64,000 nt of DNA, taken from assembly GCA_031292575.1 (NCBI GenBank), contig JARLGX010000015.1, forward strand, positions 62,001 to 126,000, given 5' to 3'. The notes under the pieces are model-generated. The model saw only the letters and a list, made by a program, of their open reading frames with translations, was not told the origin of the DNA and did no database searches. Origin of the DNA: Paludibacter sp. (GTDB lineage Bacteria; Bacteroidota; Bacteroidia; Bacteroidales; Paludibacteraceae). The position numbers and the translations under genes were made by a program. Positions 25,926 through 35,550 of this stretch are shown piece after piece. Every line of letters begins with the position of its first letter. The first letter of the stretch is position 1.

Positions 25926-27263
25926 TCACAGCTCAACTTCCAATGTTTCAATCTCGATGGCTATTTGTTTCAAAAAGCGGGTTGCTTCGCCGCCGTCCAG
26001 TGCACGGTGATCGTATGTTAAACTAAGTCCAATATAAGGCACAAATCCATAAACACCATCACCTAAATCTTTCGGGCGAGGAACAATGGTATTCACACCC
26101 AAAATAGCTGATTGAGGCAAATTGATTACCGGAGTAAACATTTCCACTCCGTAGGCTCCAAGGTTAGAAACAGTGAATGTAGCGGCTTCCGAAGATAATA
26201 ATTCTGGCGCAATACCTCCTTTACGACAACCATTTGCAATTTCTTTAAACTGATTGGCTAATCCGATAATTGATAAGTCATCCGCATTACGAACGACCGG
26301 AACCATTAAACCACGTTCTGTATCAACAGCTAGCGCCAAATGAACTTTGTTGAACAAACGCATTGATTCACCTAAGAAATGTGAGTTTACGTTCGGGAAT
26401 TTTTTTAATGCTTTTACTACCGCAAAGCAAACGAAATCGTTGATAGTAAGATTAGCTGACAACGTTCCAGCTTCGAAAGCTTTTTTAGCCTTCTTGCGTA
26501 AATTTTGAATATTTCTTGCGTCTGCACCCAAATGATGAGTAAGTTGCGCTGAATTTTGCAACGAAGAATGCATTGCTTTTGCTATAAGCTTGCGCATATT
26601 CGAAAGTTTTTTGTCTTCATAGTCTACACCGTAAACTGCGTTTATCGGCGGAGGCAATAAGTCAGCTGCTTTTGCAGTTCCTGCAAGACCAGAACCTGCA
26701 CCTTGTGGTTGAACTCCTTCTTCTGCAACAATTTTCTTAGCTAATGAAGTCAGTTTCGGACGGTTTTCGAGTGCAGCCAACACGTCTTTTTCAATTACTC
26801 GACCTTTCGGACCTGAACCGGCCAGTTCGCTAGCATTCAAAACTTCTTTTTCGGCTAAGTTTTTAGCACGAGGAGAAACGAATGAAGAGTTTTGAGTTTT
26901 GAGTTCTGAGTTTTGAGTTGGGACTGCACTTTCCACTTTTTCTGGTTCAACTGCTTGCGGCTCTGCGTTGACTGTTGAGTGTTGTCTGTTGTCTGTTGTC
27001 TGAAGTAATCCTGCATAATCGTCACCCGGCAGACCGATAACCATCATGTCTAATAACACAGGAACTTCATCGCCTTCGTTATAAAAACTTTCCAATACCA
27101 CACCATCCACAGGCGATTCTTCTTCGAACGAAGCTTTATCCGTTTCGTAGGCAAACAAAACATCCCCTTTTTTTACGGTATCACCTTTTTTCTTTTTGAT
27201 TTCAGTGATGATACAACTTTCAACCGATTGCCCTTGTTTGGGCAGAATAACTACAACAGCCAT
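25926..27263 (-). CDS. Dihydrolipoamide acyltransferase (E2)
   Basis: 445-residue core of the 2-oxoacid dehydrogenase complex. One N-terminal lipoyl domain (about 1-80, lipoylated lysine in YETDKASFEEES) is followed by a linker (about 82-128), a peripheral subunit-binding domain (about 129-165, VSPRAKNLAEK...GRVIEKDVL) and the catalytic acyltransferase domain with LTYDHRALDGGEATRFL near the C-terminus. The linker is unusual: residues of about 87-99 and 113-125 are encoded by two simple DNA repeats of the kind usually found between genes. The E3 and E1 genes follow downstream; lplA could lipoylate it. Substrate type (acetyl or branched acyl) is not decided. Confidence 0.9.
   Translation of the reverse strand: MAVVVILPKQGQSVESCIITEIKKKKGDTVKKGDVLFAYETDKASFEEESPVDGVVLESFYNEGDEVPVLLDMMVIGLPGDDYAGLLQTTDNRQHSTVNAEPQAVEPEKVESAVPTQNSELKTQNSSFVSPRAKNLAEKEVLNASELAGSGPKGRVIEKDVLAALENRPKLTSLAKKIVAEEGVQPQGAGSGLAGTAKAADLLPPPINAVYGVDYEDKKLSNMRKLIAKAMHSSLQNSAQLTHHLGADARNIQNLRKKAKKAFEAGTLSANLTINDFVCFAVVKALKKFPNVNSHFLGESMRLFNKVHLALAVDTERGLMVPVVRNADDLSIIGLANQFKEIANGCRKGGIAPELLSSEAATFTVSNLGAYGVEMFTPVINLPQSAILGVNTIVPRPKDLGDGVYGFVPYIGLSLTYDHRALDGGEATRFLKQIAIEIETLEVEL
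26889..27003. repeat. Two simple-repeat tracts in the E2 linker
   Basis: The first tract, GAGTTTTGAGTTTTGAGTTC.. at 26889-26923, is a run of 7-base GAGTTTT units. The second, GTTGTCTGTTGTCTG at about 26967-27003, is a run of 7-base TGTTGTC units. Read on the minus strand they encode TQNSELKTQNS and TTDNRQHSTVN. Confidence 0.8.
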
Positions 27264-27337
27264 ATATTATTTACGATTTGTTCATTTACAAATTACGATT
27301 GAAAAAAACATACTATCAATCGTAATTTTGATTAGTA

Positions 27338-28816
27338 TTATTTTAATCCTGTTACATTGACAAATTTCTGATAAGCTTCCGCCCAAATTTCTGAATTTTC
27401 AGGTTCAAATTCATCAATATGAACCGATTTGGCTATAATTTGGCGCATTTCCAGCAGCGATTCAACACAGCCGGCAGCTTTTGCCTGAATCATAATATTC
27501 CCAATAGCCGTTGCTTCCGAAGGTCCAGCAGCTACCGGCAGTCCGATAGAGTTAGCAGTCCATTGATTCAATAACGGATTTTTTGATCCGCCACCGATTA
27601 CATGCAGTTTTTCAATAGGAAACGGAGCCATATTTTTCAATAAACCAAGAATATAGCGGTATTTCAATGAAAGACTTTCGAAGATACAACGAACAAATTC
27701 CGGGTGAGTTTGAGGCATTTTTTGTCCGGTAGCCGAGCAATAATCCTGAATAGCTTTAGTCATGCATCCGGGGCTTGCAAATGAAGTATGATCAGGATCA
27801 ATTAATGACTGGAATGGAGCAACTGTATCGGCCATTTGTACAATTTTTTCGTATGCATATGTGATACCATCTTTCTTCCATTCCTTCATACATTGTTCCA
27901 ATATCCACATTCCGGTAATGTTTTTCAGGAAACGGGTTGTTCCTTCAACACCACCTTCGTTAGTAAAATTATAGTTGAAAGTTTCTTCATTAATAATGGC
28001 ATCTTTTACTTCAATACCCATCAATGACCAAGTTCCTGAGCTTAGGTATGCAAAGTTTTCATTTGACGCAGGAACTGCTGCAACAGCTGCACCTGTATCG
28101 TGTCCGGCAACAGCCACTACATTTACTTTACCCAATTCGCTTTCTTCGGCTAAATCATCTCTTAACGTTCCAATTACATGACCAGGCATAACAATTTCGC
28201 CCAAGATAGAAGGTAAAACACCTGCTTTTTCGAGTAATTCAGCTTCAAACTTTTTGGTACGTGGATTTAATATTTGCGAAGTAGAAGCAATAGTATATTC
28301 CACTACCTTATTTCCGGTGAGTAAATATGCTAACGCATCGGGCATAAATAAAATTTCTTTGGTGACTTTAAGCAACGAATTATTGGCCTGACTTAACGCA
28401 AAAAGCTGATACAAGCTATTGAAATTCATGACCTGAATTCCAGTAAGGTCATATACTTTTTCACGGGGTATGATTTGAAAGTATTTATCCGGGGCACCGA
28501 CTGTATGTGGGTCACGGTACGCATAAGGAGCGCCAAGAATAGAACCGTCTTCCGCTAACAAGGCAAAGTCAACGCCCCATGTATCAATACCTATTGAAGT
28601 GATTTCAACACCTTCATCCTTTGCAGCAACTAATCCTGCTTTCAGATGTTCAAATAGAGAATAGATGTTCCAGTGAAAATGGTTCCCTATTTGAAGAATT
28701 TGGTTCGGGAAACGCGTAAGTTCCTTCATTTGAAGACGTCCGTTTTCAATTGTGCCAAGGATAGAACGACCACTAGTGGCACCAAGGTCGAATGCTAAAA
28801 ATGATTTGTTTTTCAT
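27338..28816 (-). CDS. rhaB: Rhamnulokinase-family sugar kinase (rhamnulose/fuculose)
   Basis: 492-residue FGGY kinase phosphorylating a ketose at C1. The N-terminal FLAFDLGATSGRSILG is the phosphate-binding strand, SIGIDTWGVDFALL is characteristic of rhamnulokinases, VAGHDTGAAVAAVP contains the catalytic aspartate, and HVIGGGSKNPLLNQW is the adenosine motif. The ATG at 28816 is preceded by a -7 box TAACTTTG (minus strand, 28835-28842), which overlaps the alternative TTG start. It lies directly downstream of fucI, yet no second kinase accompanies rhaA, so it may phosphorylate both L-fuculose and L-rhamnulose. Confidence 0.88.
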   Translation of the reverse strand: MKNKSFLAFDLGATSGRSILGTIENGRLQMKELTRFPNQILQIGNHFHWNIYSLFEHLKAGLVAAKDEGVEITSIGIDTWGVDFALLAEDGSILGAPYAYRDPHTVGAPDKYFQIIPREKVYDLTGIQVMNFNSLYQLFALSQANNSLLKVTKEILFMPDALAYLLTGNKVVEYTIASTSQILNPRTKKFEAELLEKAGVLPSILGEIVMPGHVIGTLRDDLAEESELGKVNVVAVAGHDTGAAVAAVPASNENFAYLSSGTWSLMGIEVKDAIINEETFNYNFTNEGGVEGTTRFLKNITGMWILEQCMKEWKKDGITYAYEKIVQMADTVAPFQSLIDPDHTSFASPGCMTKAIQDYCSATGQKMPQTHPEFVRCIFESLSLKYRYILGLLKNMAPFPIEKLHVIGGGSKNPLLNQWTANSIGLPVAAGPSEATAIGNIMIQAKAAGCVESLLEMRQIIAKSVHIDEFEPENSEIWAEAYQKFVNVTGLK

Positions 28817-28900
28817 ATTATTTTTAAAGTGCTGCAAAGTTATTCATTGATTGAATACATGTTATTGTCTATTTTGACTTTAAAACTTTGAATTTTGCTA

Positions 28901-28933
28901 AACCCCCAATCCATTATCTAATGGATTGGGGTT
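28901..28933 (-). terminator. Stem-loop between fucI and the kinase gene
   Basis: A stem of 12 bp or more (CCCCAATCCATT with AATGGATTGGGG) and a 4-base loop, followed on the minus strand by GGTTTAGC. It looks like an attenuator or terminator, and the kinase has its own -7 box downstream of it. Confidence 0.6.
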
Positions 28934-28940
28934 ATCTTTA

Positions 28941-30728
28941 CTATTTATACAATGCACCATAAGTTTGACAAGCACGGTAATCTGAACCTTCTTTGTCCAT
29001 CCCGAAAGCAGCCCAGGCACTTGGACGGAAAATTTCACTTTCATCAACATTATGCATACACACCGGAATGCGTAACATCGAAGCCAATGTAATCAAATCG
29101 GCACCAATGTGTCCGTAACTGAATGCACCGTGGTTAGCACCCCAGTTATTCATTACCGAATACACATCTGCAAAGTTGCCTTCACCTGTCAGACGTGGAG
29201 CAAACCATGTTGTTGGCCATGTTTTGTTGGTACGGTCGTCCAACACTTTATGAACTTCAGCCGGAATTTCCACTGTCCAACCTTCGGCCAACTGAAGCAC
29301 CGGACCAAGACCTTTAATCAGGTTGATACGAGCCATCGTTACCGGCATTCCACCTTTTGATATGAATTTAGACGAAAAACCTCCGCCACGGAAGTAACCA
29401 CAATCAGCAGGATACCAGGTTGTTGCATCCAACGTTTTTTGTACATCTTCGTCAGTAATTTCCCAGAATGGTTTCATGGCTGGTTTTCCGTCAATCGTTT
29501 GTTGTCCGCTGCCATCCAACGCTGCCGAACCTGAATTAATCAAGTGAATCAGCCCGTTAGCTCCCAAACCCTGCAATTTATGACCAGTTACCCGCTCTAC
29601 AGCTTCAGGGCTCCAATAAGTGCGCACATCAGCAAAAACCTGAGCCGTGTTGGTTACTAATTTTCCAAACAACATAGCCACGCCGTTCAACGAGTCGTTT
29701 TCAGTTGCTACGATAAATGCTTCACGAATGCCATTCCAGTCGAACGAAGTATTCAGAATTGCTTCGGCAAAGTCACCATTTGGCATAAAATCAGTCCACT
29801 GGCGTTGACCCTGAAAACCGGAGGCAATGGCATTGTGACCCAATGCTTCTTCGCCAAAGCCAAGCTCAGCCAGTTTTGGGTTTCCAATCATCAAATCGCG
29901 CATTACCATGGTCATTTTCACTACAAATTCCCAATCCTTATCAAGCACTTCGCGCGATTTCTTTTTATCATCATCGTTTGTATCTTCACCTTCGTTTGGT
30001 TTGCAGTTTTTTGTAGTCCAGTCCATTGCTTTTTTAAATTCTTCAGGATCAAAAATGCCCAATTGAACACGGCGGCTGATTTCGCTCATGTCCACAGATT
30101 CGTTGCGCATCCCCAGATATTCCTGAAAAAAATCTGTGTTTACAATAGAACCGGCAATCCCCATTGAAACCGAACCAATCGACAAATACGATTTACCCTT
30201 TAAAGTTGCTACCGCAATTGCACTTTTTGCAAAACGAATAATTTTTTCCTGTACATCTGCTGGAATTGTATTGTCGCCGCCATCCTGCACATCGCGACCA
30301 TAAATGCCGAATGCCGGCAATCCTTTCTGATTATGACCGGCCAATGCAGCAGCTAAATAAACTGCTCCCGGACGTTCAGTTCCGTTGAATCCCCAAATGG
30401 CTTTAGGCATATGCGGATCCATGTCGATGGTTTCACTGCCATAGCACCATGCCGGAGTAACGGTAATTGTTGCACCAACGCCCGACAGTTTAAATTTCTC
30501 GGCACAAGCTGCCGCCTCATCCACACGTCCAATGGTACTATCTGCAATCACGCATTCCACCGGGGTTCCATCACTATATTTCAGCGTTGAACTGATAAAG
30601 CTGGCTAAGTTCTTTGCCATGTTCATGGTTTGAGCTTCAAGCGATTCGCGTACGCCACCTTGACGGGCGTCAATGGTAGGTCGAATCCCAATTTTTGGAT
30701 TTTCACCTTGCAATCTTCCTGTTTTCAT
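28941..30728 (-). CDS. fucI: L-fucose isomerase
   Basis: 595-residue aldose-ketose isomerase converting L-fucose to L-fuculose, Mn-dependent and cytoplasmic. Recognisable blocks include [19 protein letters not shown] at the N-terminus, [20 protein letters not shown], and [14 protein letters not shown]. The length matches the known FucI family (about 590). A TGCTGA direct repeat at 30821-30836 upstream is probably bound by FucR. The gene is followed by the kinase and preceded by the fucR and fucP genes, the same set as the Bacteroides fucose operon. Confidence 0.96.
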   Translation of the reverse strand: MKTGRLQGENPKIGIRPTIDARQGGVRESLEAQTMNMAKNLASFISSTLKYSDGTPVECVIADSTIGRVDEAAACAEKFKLSGVGATITVTPAWCYGSETIDMDPHMPKAIWGFNGTERPGAVYLAAALAGHNQKGLPAFGIYGRDVQDGGDNTIPADVQEKIIRFAKSAIAVATLKGKSYLSIGSVSMGIAGSIVNTDFFQEYLGMRNESVDMSEISRRVQLGIFDPEEFKKAMDWTTKNCKPNEGEDTNDDDKKKSREVLDKDWEFVVKMTMVMRDLMIGNPKLAELGFGEEALGHNAIASGFQGQRQWTDFMPNGDFAEAILNTSFDWNGIREAFIVATENDSLNGVAMLFGKLVTNTAQVFADVRTYWSPEAVERVTGHKLQGLGANGLIHLINSGSAALDGSGQQTIDGKPAMKPFWEITDEDVQKTLDATTWYPADCGYFRGGGFSSKFISKGGMPVTMARINLIKGLGPVLQLAEGWTVEIPAEVHKVLDDRTNKTWPTTWFAPRLTGEGNFADVYSVMNNWGANHGAFSYGHIGADLITLASMLRIPVCMHNVDESEIFRPSAWAAFGMDKEGSDYRACQTYGALYK

Positions 30729-30820
30729 GATTTTAAAAAATGAATTACTCCTAACCCCAAATGAAGAAAAGAAGTGGTTTATATTAGTTTGTTTGAATTT
30801 TAAAATTTCTATATCTGCAA

Positions 30821-30836
30821 TGCTGAACTGTGCTGT
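30821..30836. promoter_or_regulatory. Probable FucR operator upstream of fucI
   Basis: TGCTGAACTGTGCTGT matches the fucP site (33231-33246) at 13 of 16 positions. On the minus strand it lies exactly 9 bases after a TTTG, the same distance as from the -7 TTTG to the operator at fucP. Confidence 0.6.
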
Positions 30837-30895
30837 TTTGCGTTCAAAAAAAATAATTTCTATTTCATTTCTACTTTATGGGCAATGTGTTATTT

Positions 30896-31882
30896 TTAAA
30901 TGGAATTTCTGATAATCAATCTGGTTGTCAAGTATTCCTGTATCGGTTTCTTTGTTGTTACAAAATTTGCTGCTTTCTCCCCCATTAAGCCAAAATCGAC
31001 ACTAATAGCCGAAATTCCGTTTTTAATTACTTCCAACACGGCTTCATTGTTATAGGAAATTAAACCAATATCACTTCCAATATTTAATCCGGTGATATCA
31101 GCATCTTTTATTATTTTTACTAAATCTTCGGATAAAATGCACAAATAAGCAGTTCCAGCTTCGACTCCTTTCCAATCAGACTCATTTCTGATAATTTCGT
31201 ACTCGAAATTTTGCTCAAAACAGAACTTTTTAAAGTATTCAATTGCACTTACCGGATGACAAACTTCCTCAGGAAAAACAAAAGTTAGTTTGGTATACTT
31301 TCTCAAGAGGGCTTCACCTTCTTTCAGGCAATTGTAAAGCGATTGATCGAAATTCTGACAAATAAATGAATAGTCTGTTTTTTCAAAATTTCCAAAATCA
31401 AGCAGTAAAAGTTTGTTCGAAGGTATTAATTTCAGAGCTTCGGAAAATTGATCGTTTGAGAAATTCATTACCACATACATGCTGTATTTACCAATATTTT
31501 CGCGAATTATTGTTTCAAAAAGCCGTTCATTATATTGATGAAAAATCAAATCTACTTTATAATTTTCGGGTAAATTAGCCACAAACCTATGATACAGATT
31601 TTGTTTAAACGACGAGTAAGTATCAAGCAAAAGCAAAACATGATTCACTTCGCCTTTGACAAAGTAACCTTTTGTTGGATTTGAATCAATTATTTCTCTC
31701 CGTTTCAGCTCGTTGTAAGCTTTAAAAACTGTATCGCGGGAGACTTTATACAGGGCACTGGCTTCATTTATGGAAAGTAAATTATCACCCAGTTTCAAAT
31801 CGCCCTGCATAATGGAATAACTAATTCCATCGGCAAGTGATTTGATTTTTGAAGTTGAGTGAGTGAATTTGATTTGTGGCAT
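30896..31882 (-). CDS. fucR: GntR-family fucose regulator FucR
   Basis: 328-residue transcription factor. The N-terminal winged helix (about 5-75: ISYSIMQGDLKLGDNLLSIN, VSRDTVFKAYNELKRREII) is GntR-type. The C-terminal part (about 80-328) resembles periplasmic-binding-protein-like sensor domains of LacI regulators, ending in GLISYNNEAVLEVIKNGISAI. This architecture matches the FucR repressor of Bacteroides. It starts 15 bases after fucP, so the two are cotranscribed. TGCTGA direct repeats at fucP and fucI promoters are its likely operators; the effector, probably fucose, is inferred. Confidence 0.85.
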   Translation of the reverse strand: MPQIKFTHSTSKIKSLADGISYSIMQGDLKLGDNLLSINEASALYKVSRDTVFKAYNELKRREIIDSNPTKGYFVKGEVNHVLLLLDTYSSFKQNLYHRFVANLPENYKVDLIFHQYNERLFETIIRENIGKYSMYVVMNFSNDQFSEALKLIPSNKLLLLDFGNFEKTDYSFICQNFDQSLYNCLKEGEALLRKYTKLTFVFPEEVCHPVSAIEYFKKFCFEQNFEYEIIRNESDWKGVEAGTAYLCILSEDLVKIIKDADITGLNIGSDIGLISYNNEAVLEVIKNGISAISVDFGLMGEKAANFVTTKKPIQEYLTTRLIIRNSI

Positions 31883-31897
31883 TTTGACAATTAATTT

Positions 31898-33145
31898 TTA
31901 AATCGATCTAACCCGATGACCCCTCAGAGCATAAAATGCGATAAATGCAAAGAACGGAATTGGCGCTAAAAATCCGATTGACATTCCAAAATTATCGGCA
32001 ATTAAACCCATTAATGGCGGAAATACAGCACCACCTACAATTGCCATTACCAGAAAAGATGAAGCTTTTTTGGTTTGTGGCCCTAAATCTTTTATGGCCA
32101 ATGCAAATATGGTTGGGAACATAATTGACATCACGAAAAATACGGCATATAGAGAAATTAAAGATACCCAACCTAACTTCATGCTTACCACAGGCAATAA
32201 TATAGCCGCAAAAATTGCGCACATTGCTAATAGTTTGGTCGGTTTTATCAGCGACATTAAATAACTTCCGCTTATCCTGCCAATCATAAACAAGGCAAAA
32301 CCGATACTTAAAAAGTAAGGAGCTAACTTCACATCAAAGCGTGGATGTTGTCCGGCATCGGTCACAAAATTAATAAGATAGCTAAAAATCCCCGTTTGTG
32401 CAGCTACATACGAAAATTGAGCTATAACACCAAAAACGAAATGTGGTTGTTTTTTCAGTGGAATATGAAATGTAGGTTTTTCTTCGGTTGCTGTTTCAAC
32501 AAAGCCGTGTGCATGAATTTCATCTTCTTCGCTGATTTCGGGAAGTTTCAAGCGCATAAATACAAACGCAACAGAGAGCACCAATAATCCAATGACTAAC
32601 ATAGGTAAAATGGTCGAATAAAATTTCTCTCCTTTTACCTGACTGTTACTGTCGTAAATGTACAAAGCAATAAGTGGTCCCAGCACCCAAGCTAATCCAT
32701 TGAAAGATTGAGAAAGGTTGATTCTTCTTTCGGCCGTTTCTCTGGGGCCTAATTTGGTGGTATATGGATTTGCAGCTGTTTCCAGTGTAGCCAAACCACA
32801 TCCCAATAGAAATAAACATGCAAGGAATACCCAGAATGATTCAAAACCCGCTGTTGCAGCAATCAATAACGCACCCGACGCAAATAACAACAAACCCAGT
32901 ACGATTCCTTTTTTGTAACCATAGTGCCGCATAAACATTCCGGCTGGAATTGCCATGCTGAAATAAGCTCCGTACAATGCAAATTGTATAAAACTCGACT
33001 GCCATTTATGTAAATGTAGAATCTGCTGAAAATGTTTGTCCAACGTATCAAGCATTCCATGAGCTATTCCCCACAGGAAAAATAACGAAGTGATAAATAT
33101 ATATGGAAGTTTGTACTCCTTGGTAATAAGTTTTGGGTGTGACAT
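31898..33145 (-). CDS. fucP: L-fucose:H+ symporter
   Basis: 415-residue major facilitator transporter with about 12 membrane segments, importing L-fucose with protons. FLWGIAHGMLDTL near the N-terminus and GCGLATLETAANPYTTKLGP in the fourth-fifth helix region match FucP, and the C-terminal half ends with ASSFLVMAIVGGAVFPPLMG. The ATG at 33145 fits family N-termini; an earlier ATG at 33193 would add 16 residues. A -7 box TATCTTTG (minus strand, 33255-33262) and the TGCTGA operator lie just upstream. fucR follows in the same transcript. Confidence 0.93.
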   Translation of the reverse strand: MSHPKLITKEYKLPYIFITSLFFLWGIAHGMLDTLDKHFQQILHLHKWQSSFIQFALYGAYFSMAIPAGMFMRHYGYKKGIVLGLLLFASGALLIAATAGFESFWVFLACLFLLGCGLATLETAANPYTTKLGPRETAERRINLSQSFNGLAWVLGPLIALYIYDSNSQVKGEKFYSTILPMLVIGLLVLSVAFVFMRLKLPEISEEDEIHAHGFVETATEEKPTFHIPLKKQPHFVFGVIAQFSYVAAQTGIFSYLINFVTDAGQHPRFDVKLAPYFLSIGFALFMIGRISGSYLMSLIKPTKLLAMCAIFAAILLPVVSMKLGWVSLISLYAVFFVMSIMFPTIFALAIKDLGPQTKKASSFLVMAIVGGAVFPPLMGLIADNFGMSIGFLAPIPFFAFIAFYALRGHRVRSI

Positions 33146-33186
33146 AGTTTTTTGTTGTGTAATTAGATTGATAGAATTAGATTGAT

Positions 33187-33262
33187 TCAGCATAGTCACC
33201 GTTGATTTCAGTATATCAATTAATTGACTATGCTGAGCTATGCTGATAATGTTGCAAAGATA
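33187..33262 (-). promoter_or_regulatory. fucP promoter and probable FucR operator
   Basis: The -7 box TATCTTTG (minus strand, 33255-33262) is followed after 9 bases by the direct repeat TGCTGAGCTATGCTGA (plus-strand reading, 33231-33246). A third, inverted half (TCAGCATAGTCA, 33187-33198) pairs perfectly with 33225-33236. The sites lie just after the expected transcription start, where a repressor would block RNA polymerase. Confidence 0.65.
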
Positions 33263-33380
33263 GAATTAACTTCAATATTAAGAAGAATAGAATATTATGT
33301 TTTTCAACATAAATCATGAAACTGTTTGGATAAAAGAAACTCCTGACCCAGCAATATTACCGAATCAAGAGTACAAATCT

Positions 33381-34388
33381 TTATAATGTGGTTATTTCAC
33401 CGTTCAAGTCCCAAAGGTCTTCCCAGCCTTTAGCTGTTTCCCACAAGAAAACCTGACCTTTTATTAATCGGCAGTTTTTATCGATTTTCGATACAGCCAC
33501 CATTTCATCTTCCGTCAATGGACCCTCGGTAATTCCTTTCAGGTTATTGAACATTTTATCTGTTTTTACAGAAAAAGGAATGGTAATTTGCCCACGTTGA
33601 ACTGCCCATTTCAGACAAACAACTGCCGGATGAACTCCAAGTCGCTCGGCAATAGCCACAATGATGGGATCTTCCATGTCTACAGTGTCTTCGGGAGTTT
33701 TATCGCGTTCGGGACGACCGGGTGAACCAATCGGACTGTAACCAATTACTTCCACACCATTATTTTTCATAAACTTGTATAATTCAGGCTGTTGAAAATG
33801 CGGATGAATTTCCATTTCGTTCAAAACAGGCTTGATGTGGCAGTCACGCAAAATTAGCTTCATTTTGGGAATAGTTACATTGGAAGTACCGATGTTTTTT
33901 ACTAATCCTTCTTCAACTAAACTTTCCATTTGTGCCCAGGTTTTCATATAATCGGTATGAATATACGGAACAGAATCCGGATTACGCGAGTCACCATCAC
34001 ATTTTGGAGCGTGATAATTAGGAAATGGCCAGTGAACAAGATATAAATCGAGGTAGTCGAGTTGCAAATCAGCCAACGATTGTTTGCACGATTCAACCAC
34101 TTCTTTGTGTTTGTCGTTCCATACTTTAGAGGTAATCCAAAGTTCCTCACGAGTCACAATTCCTTCGGCAAAAACTTCCTGCAAAGCTGCACCGATTTCT
34201 TTTTCATTGCCATAAACCGAGGCACAGTCGATATGACGGTAGCCCATTTTTATAGCCGTTTTTACTGCTTGCGCAATGGTTTCGGCATCATAATTGTCCG
34301 AGCCGAATGTTCCCAAACCAATTACAGGAATTTTATCGCCTGTAGATAATGTTTTAAAAGGAACTTTTGAAGCATCTATTGTTTGCAT
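33381..34388 (-). CDS. Aldo/keto reductase
   Basis: 335-residue NADPH-dependent reductase of the AKR superfamily. The catalytic tetrad is readable: aspartate and tyrosine in YRHIDCASVYGNE, lysine in WITSKVWNDKH, and histidine in YLVHWPFP. GTSNV and FSVKTDKMFNNL are typical cofactor-loop segments. It is third in the fucU-led operon regulated by the LacI-type protein, after the zinc dehydrogenase. Reduction of L-lactaldehyde to 1,2-propanediol, or of a sugar or sugar acid intermediate, fits the context but is not proven. Confidence 0.85.
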   Translation of the reverse strand: MQTIDASKVPFKTLSTGDKIPVIGLGTFGSDNYDAETIAQAVKTAIKMGYRHIDCASVYGNEKEIGAALQEVFAEGIVTREELWITSKVWNDKHKEVVESCKQSLADLQLDYLDLYLVHWPFPNYHAPKCDGDSRNPDSVPYIHTDYMKTWAQMESLVEEGLVKNIGTSNVTIPKMKLILRDCHIKPVLNEMEIHPHFQQPELYKFMKNNGVEVIGYSPIGSPGRPERDKTPEDTVDMEDPIIVAIAERLGVHPAVVCLKWAVQRGQITIPFSVKTDKMFNNLKGITEGPLTEDEMVAVSKIDKNCRLIKGQVFLWETAKGWEDLWDLNGEITTL

Positions 34389-34392
34389 AATA

Positions 34393-34463
34393 AACCCTAG
34401 CCCCTAAAGGGGACTAAATTAGTATTGTTTTGTTAGTATTAAACCCTAGCCCCTAAAGGGGAA
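34393..34463. repeat. Two direct copies of the CCCCTAAAGGGG repeat
   Basis: AACCCTAGCCCCTAAAGGGG occurs at about 34393-34412 and again at 34442-34461 with the flank ATTAGTATT duplicated. Unlike the paired inverted copies further left, these two have the same orientation, suggesting a local tandem duplication. Confidence 0.8.
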
Positions 34464-34468
34464 CTGGA

Positions 34469-35530
34469 TTATTTGATTTCTTCGTCAAAAACGATGGCCA
34501 CTTTACCACATTTCCCTTCAGCCATTAAAGAATAAGCCTCAGGTGCTTGTGGTAACTGGAAGCGGTGTGTCACCAAATCTTCAGGATGAATTCCCCAACG
34601 CTCGATACGCTCAACCAATTCTTCCATGCGCCAGATTGAAGTTACCCATGAACCGTAAATAGTTTTTTGGTCGTGGATAATGTCCGGACTTGGGTTGAAT
34701 TCCACAGTTCCACCCTCGCCAATCATCACCATTTTTCCCCATTGGCGCGTAGCCCGAATAGCCAATTGACGCGCAGAAGTATGGCCAGAGCAATCCACTG
34801 TTCTTTCAAATCCCATTCCGTTAGTTACTGCCATTACTTTTTCTAATACATCCGGACCAGAAACGAAAACTTCGTCGGCCAAACCAAGGTCTTTTGCAAT
34901 CTGACAACGCTCAGCCACAGTATCGACACCAACAAGTTTTTGTGCACCAAGAGCTTTAGCAAGCATCAAAGCAGCCAAACCAACAGGACCAAGACCTGTT
35001 ACAAGCACAGCATCATTTCCACAAATACCAATTTTTTCTAAACCTTCGTACACAGTACCAAAACCACAGGCTATCTGAGCTCCATCGGTATAAGTCAGGC
35101 TATCAGGCAAAAGTACAAGGTCTTTTTCTTCGGCAATCATGTATTCGGCCATGCCGCCGTCGCGCTGCCAGCCATAAGCTGCACGCGAAGGGCTCTTGCA
35201 TGAAATCATATAACCACGGCGGCAATCGTTGCAACAACCGCAACCCGAAATATGATAAACAACCACGCGGTCGCCTTCCTTAAAACGTTTCATGCCAGGA
35301 CCGCAAGCAATAATCTGACCGGCAGGTTCGTGACCACAAATTTTATCTTGATACCCTTCTGGGCCTTTTCCCAAATGTTCACGGTAAATGGCGCGAATAT
35401 CGCTACCACAAATAGTGGATGATTTTACTTTCAGCAGAACTTCACCATGTCCGGGTTTTGGAAATTCTACATCTTTAAAAATTACGGTGCTGTTTCCCGG
35501 TAAATAAGCAGCTTTTGATTTGAATGACAT
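34469..35530 (-). CDS. Zinc-dependent medium-chain dehydrogenase
   Basis: 353-residue alcohol/polyol dehydrogenase. Catalytic zinc ligands: cysteine in TICGSDIRAIYREH and the CGHEPAG histidine/glutamate pair. The structural zinc lobe has four cysteines in GCGCCNDCRRGYMISC. The nucleotide fold is VLVTGLGPVGLAALMLAKALG followed by GVDT, suggesting NAD. It belongs to the operon fucU - dehydrogenase - aldo/keto reductase, so a fucose-derived or other deoxy-sugar alcohol or aldehyde is a likely substrate. Unlike the zinc dehydrogenase at 16666-17940, the structural site is kept. Confidence 0.85.
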   Translation of the reverse strand: MSFKSKAAYLPGNSTVIFKDVEFPKPGHGEVLLKVKSSTICGSDIRAIYREHLGKGPEGYQDKICGHEPAGQIIACGPGMKRFKEGDRVVVYHISGCGCCNDCRRGYMISCKSPSRAAYGWQRDGGMAEYMIAEEKDLVLLPDSLTYTDGAQIACGFGTVYEGLEKIGICGNDAVLVTGLGPVGLAALMLAKALGAQKLVGVDTVAERCQIAKDLGLADEVFVSGPDVLEKVMAVTNGMGFERTVDCSGHTSARQLAIRATRQWGKMVMIGEGGTVEFNPSPDIIHDQKTIYGSWVTSIWRMEELVERIERWGIHPEDLVTHRFQLPQAPEAYSLMAEGKCGKVAIVFDEEIK

Positions 35531-35550
35531 TATGAATTGTGAATTATAAG

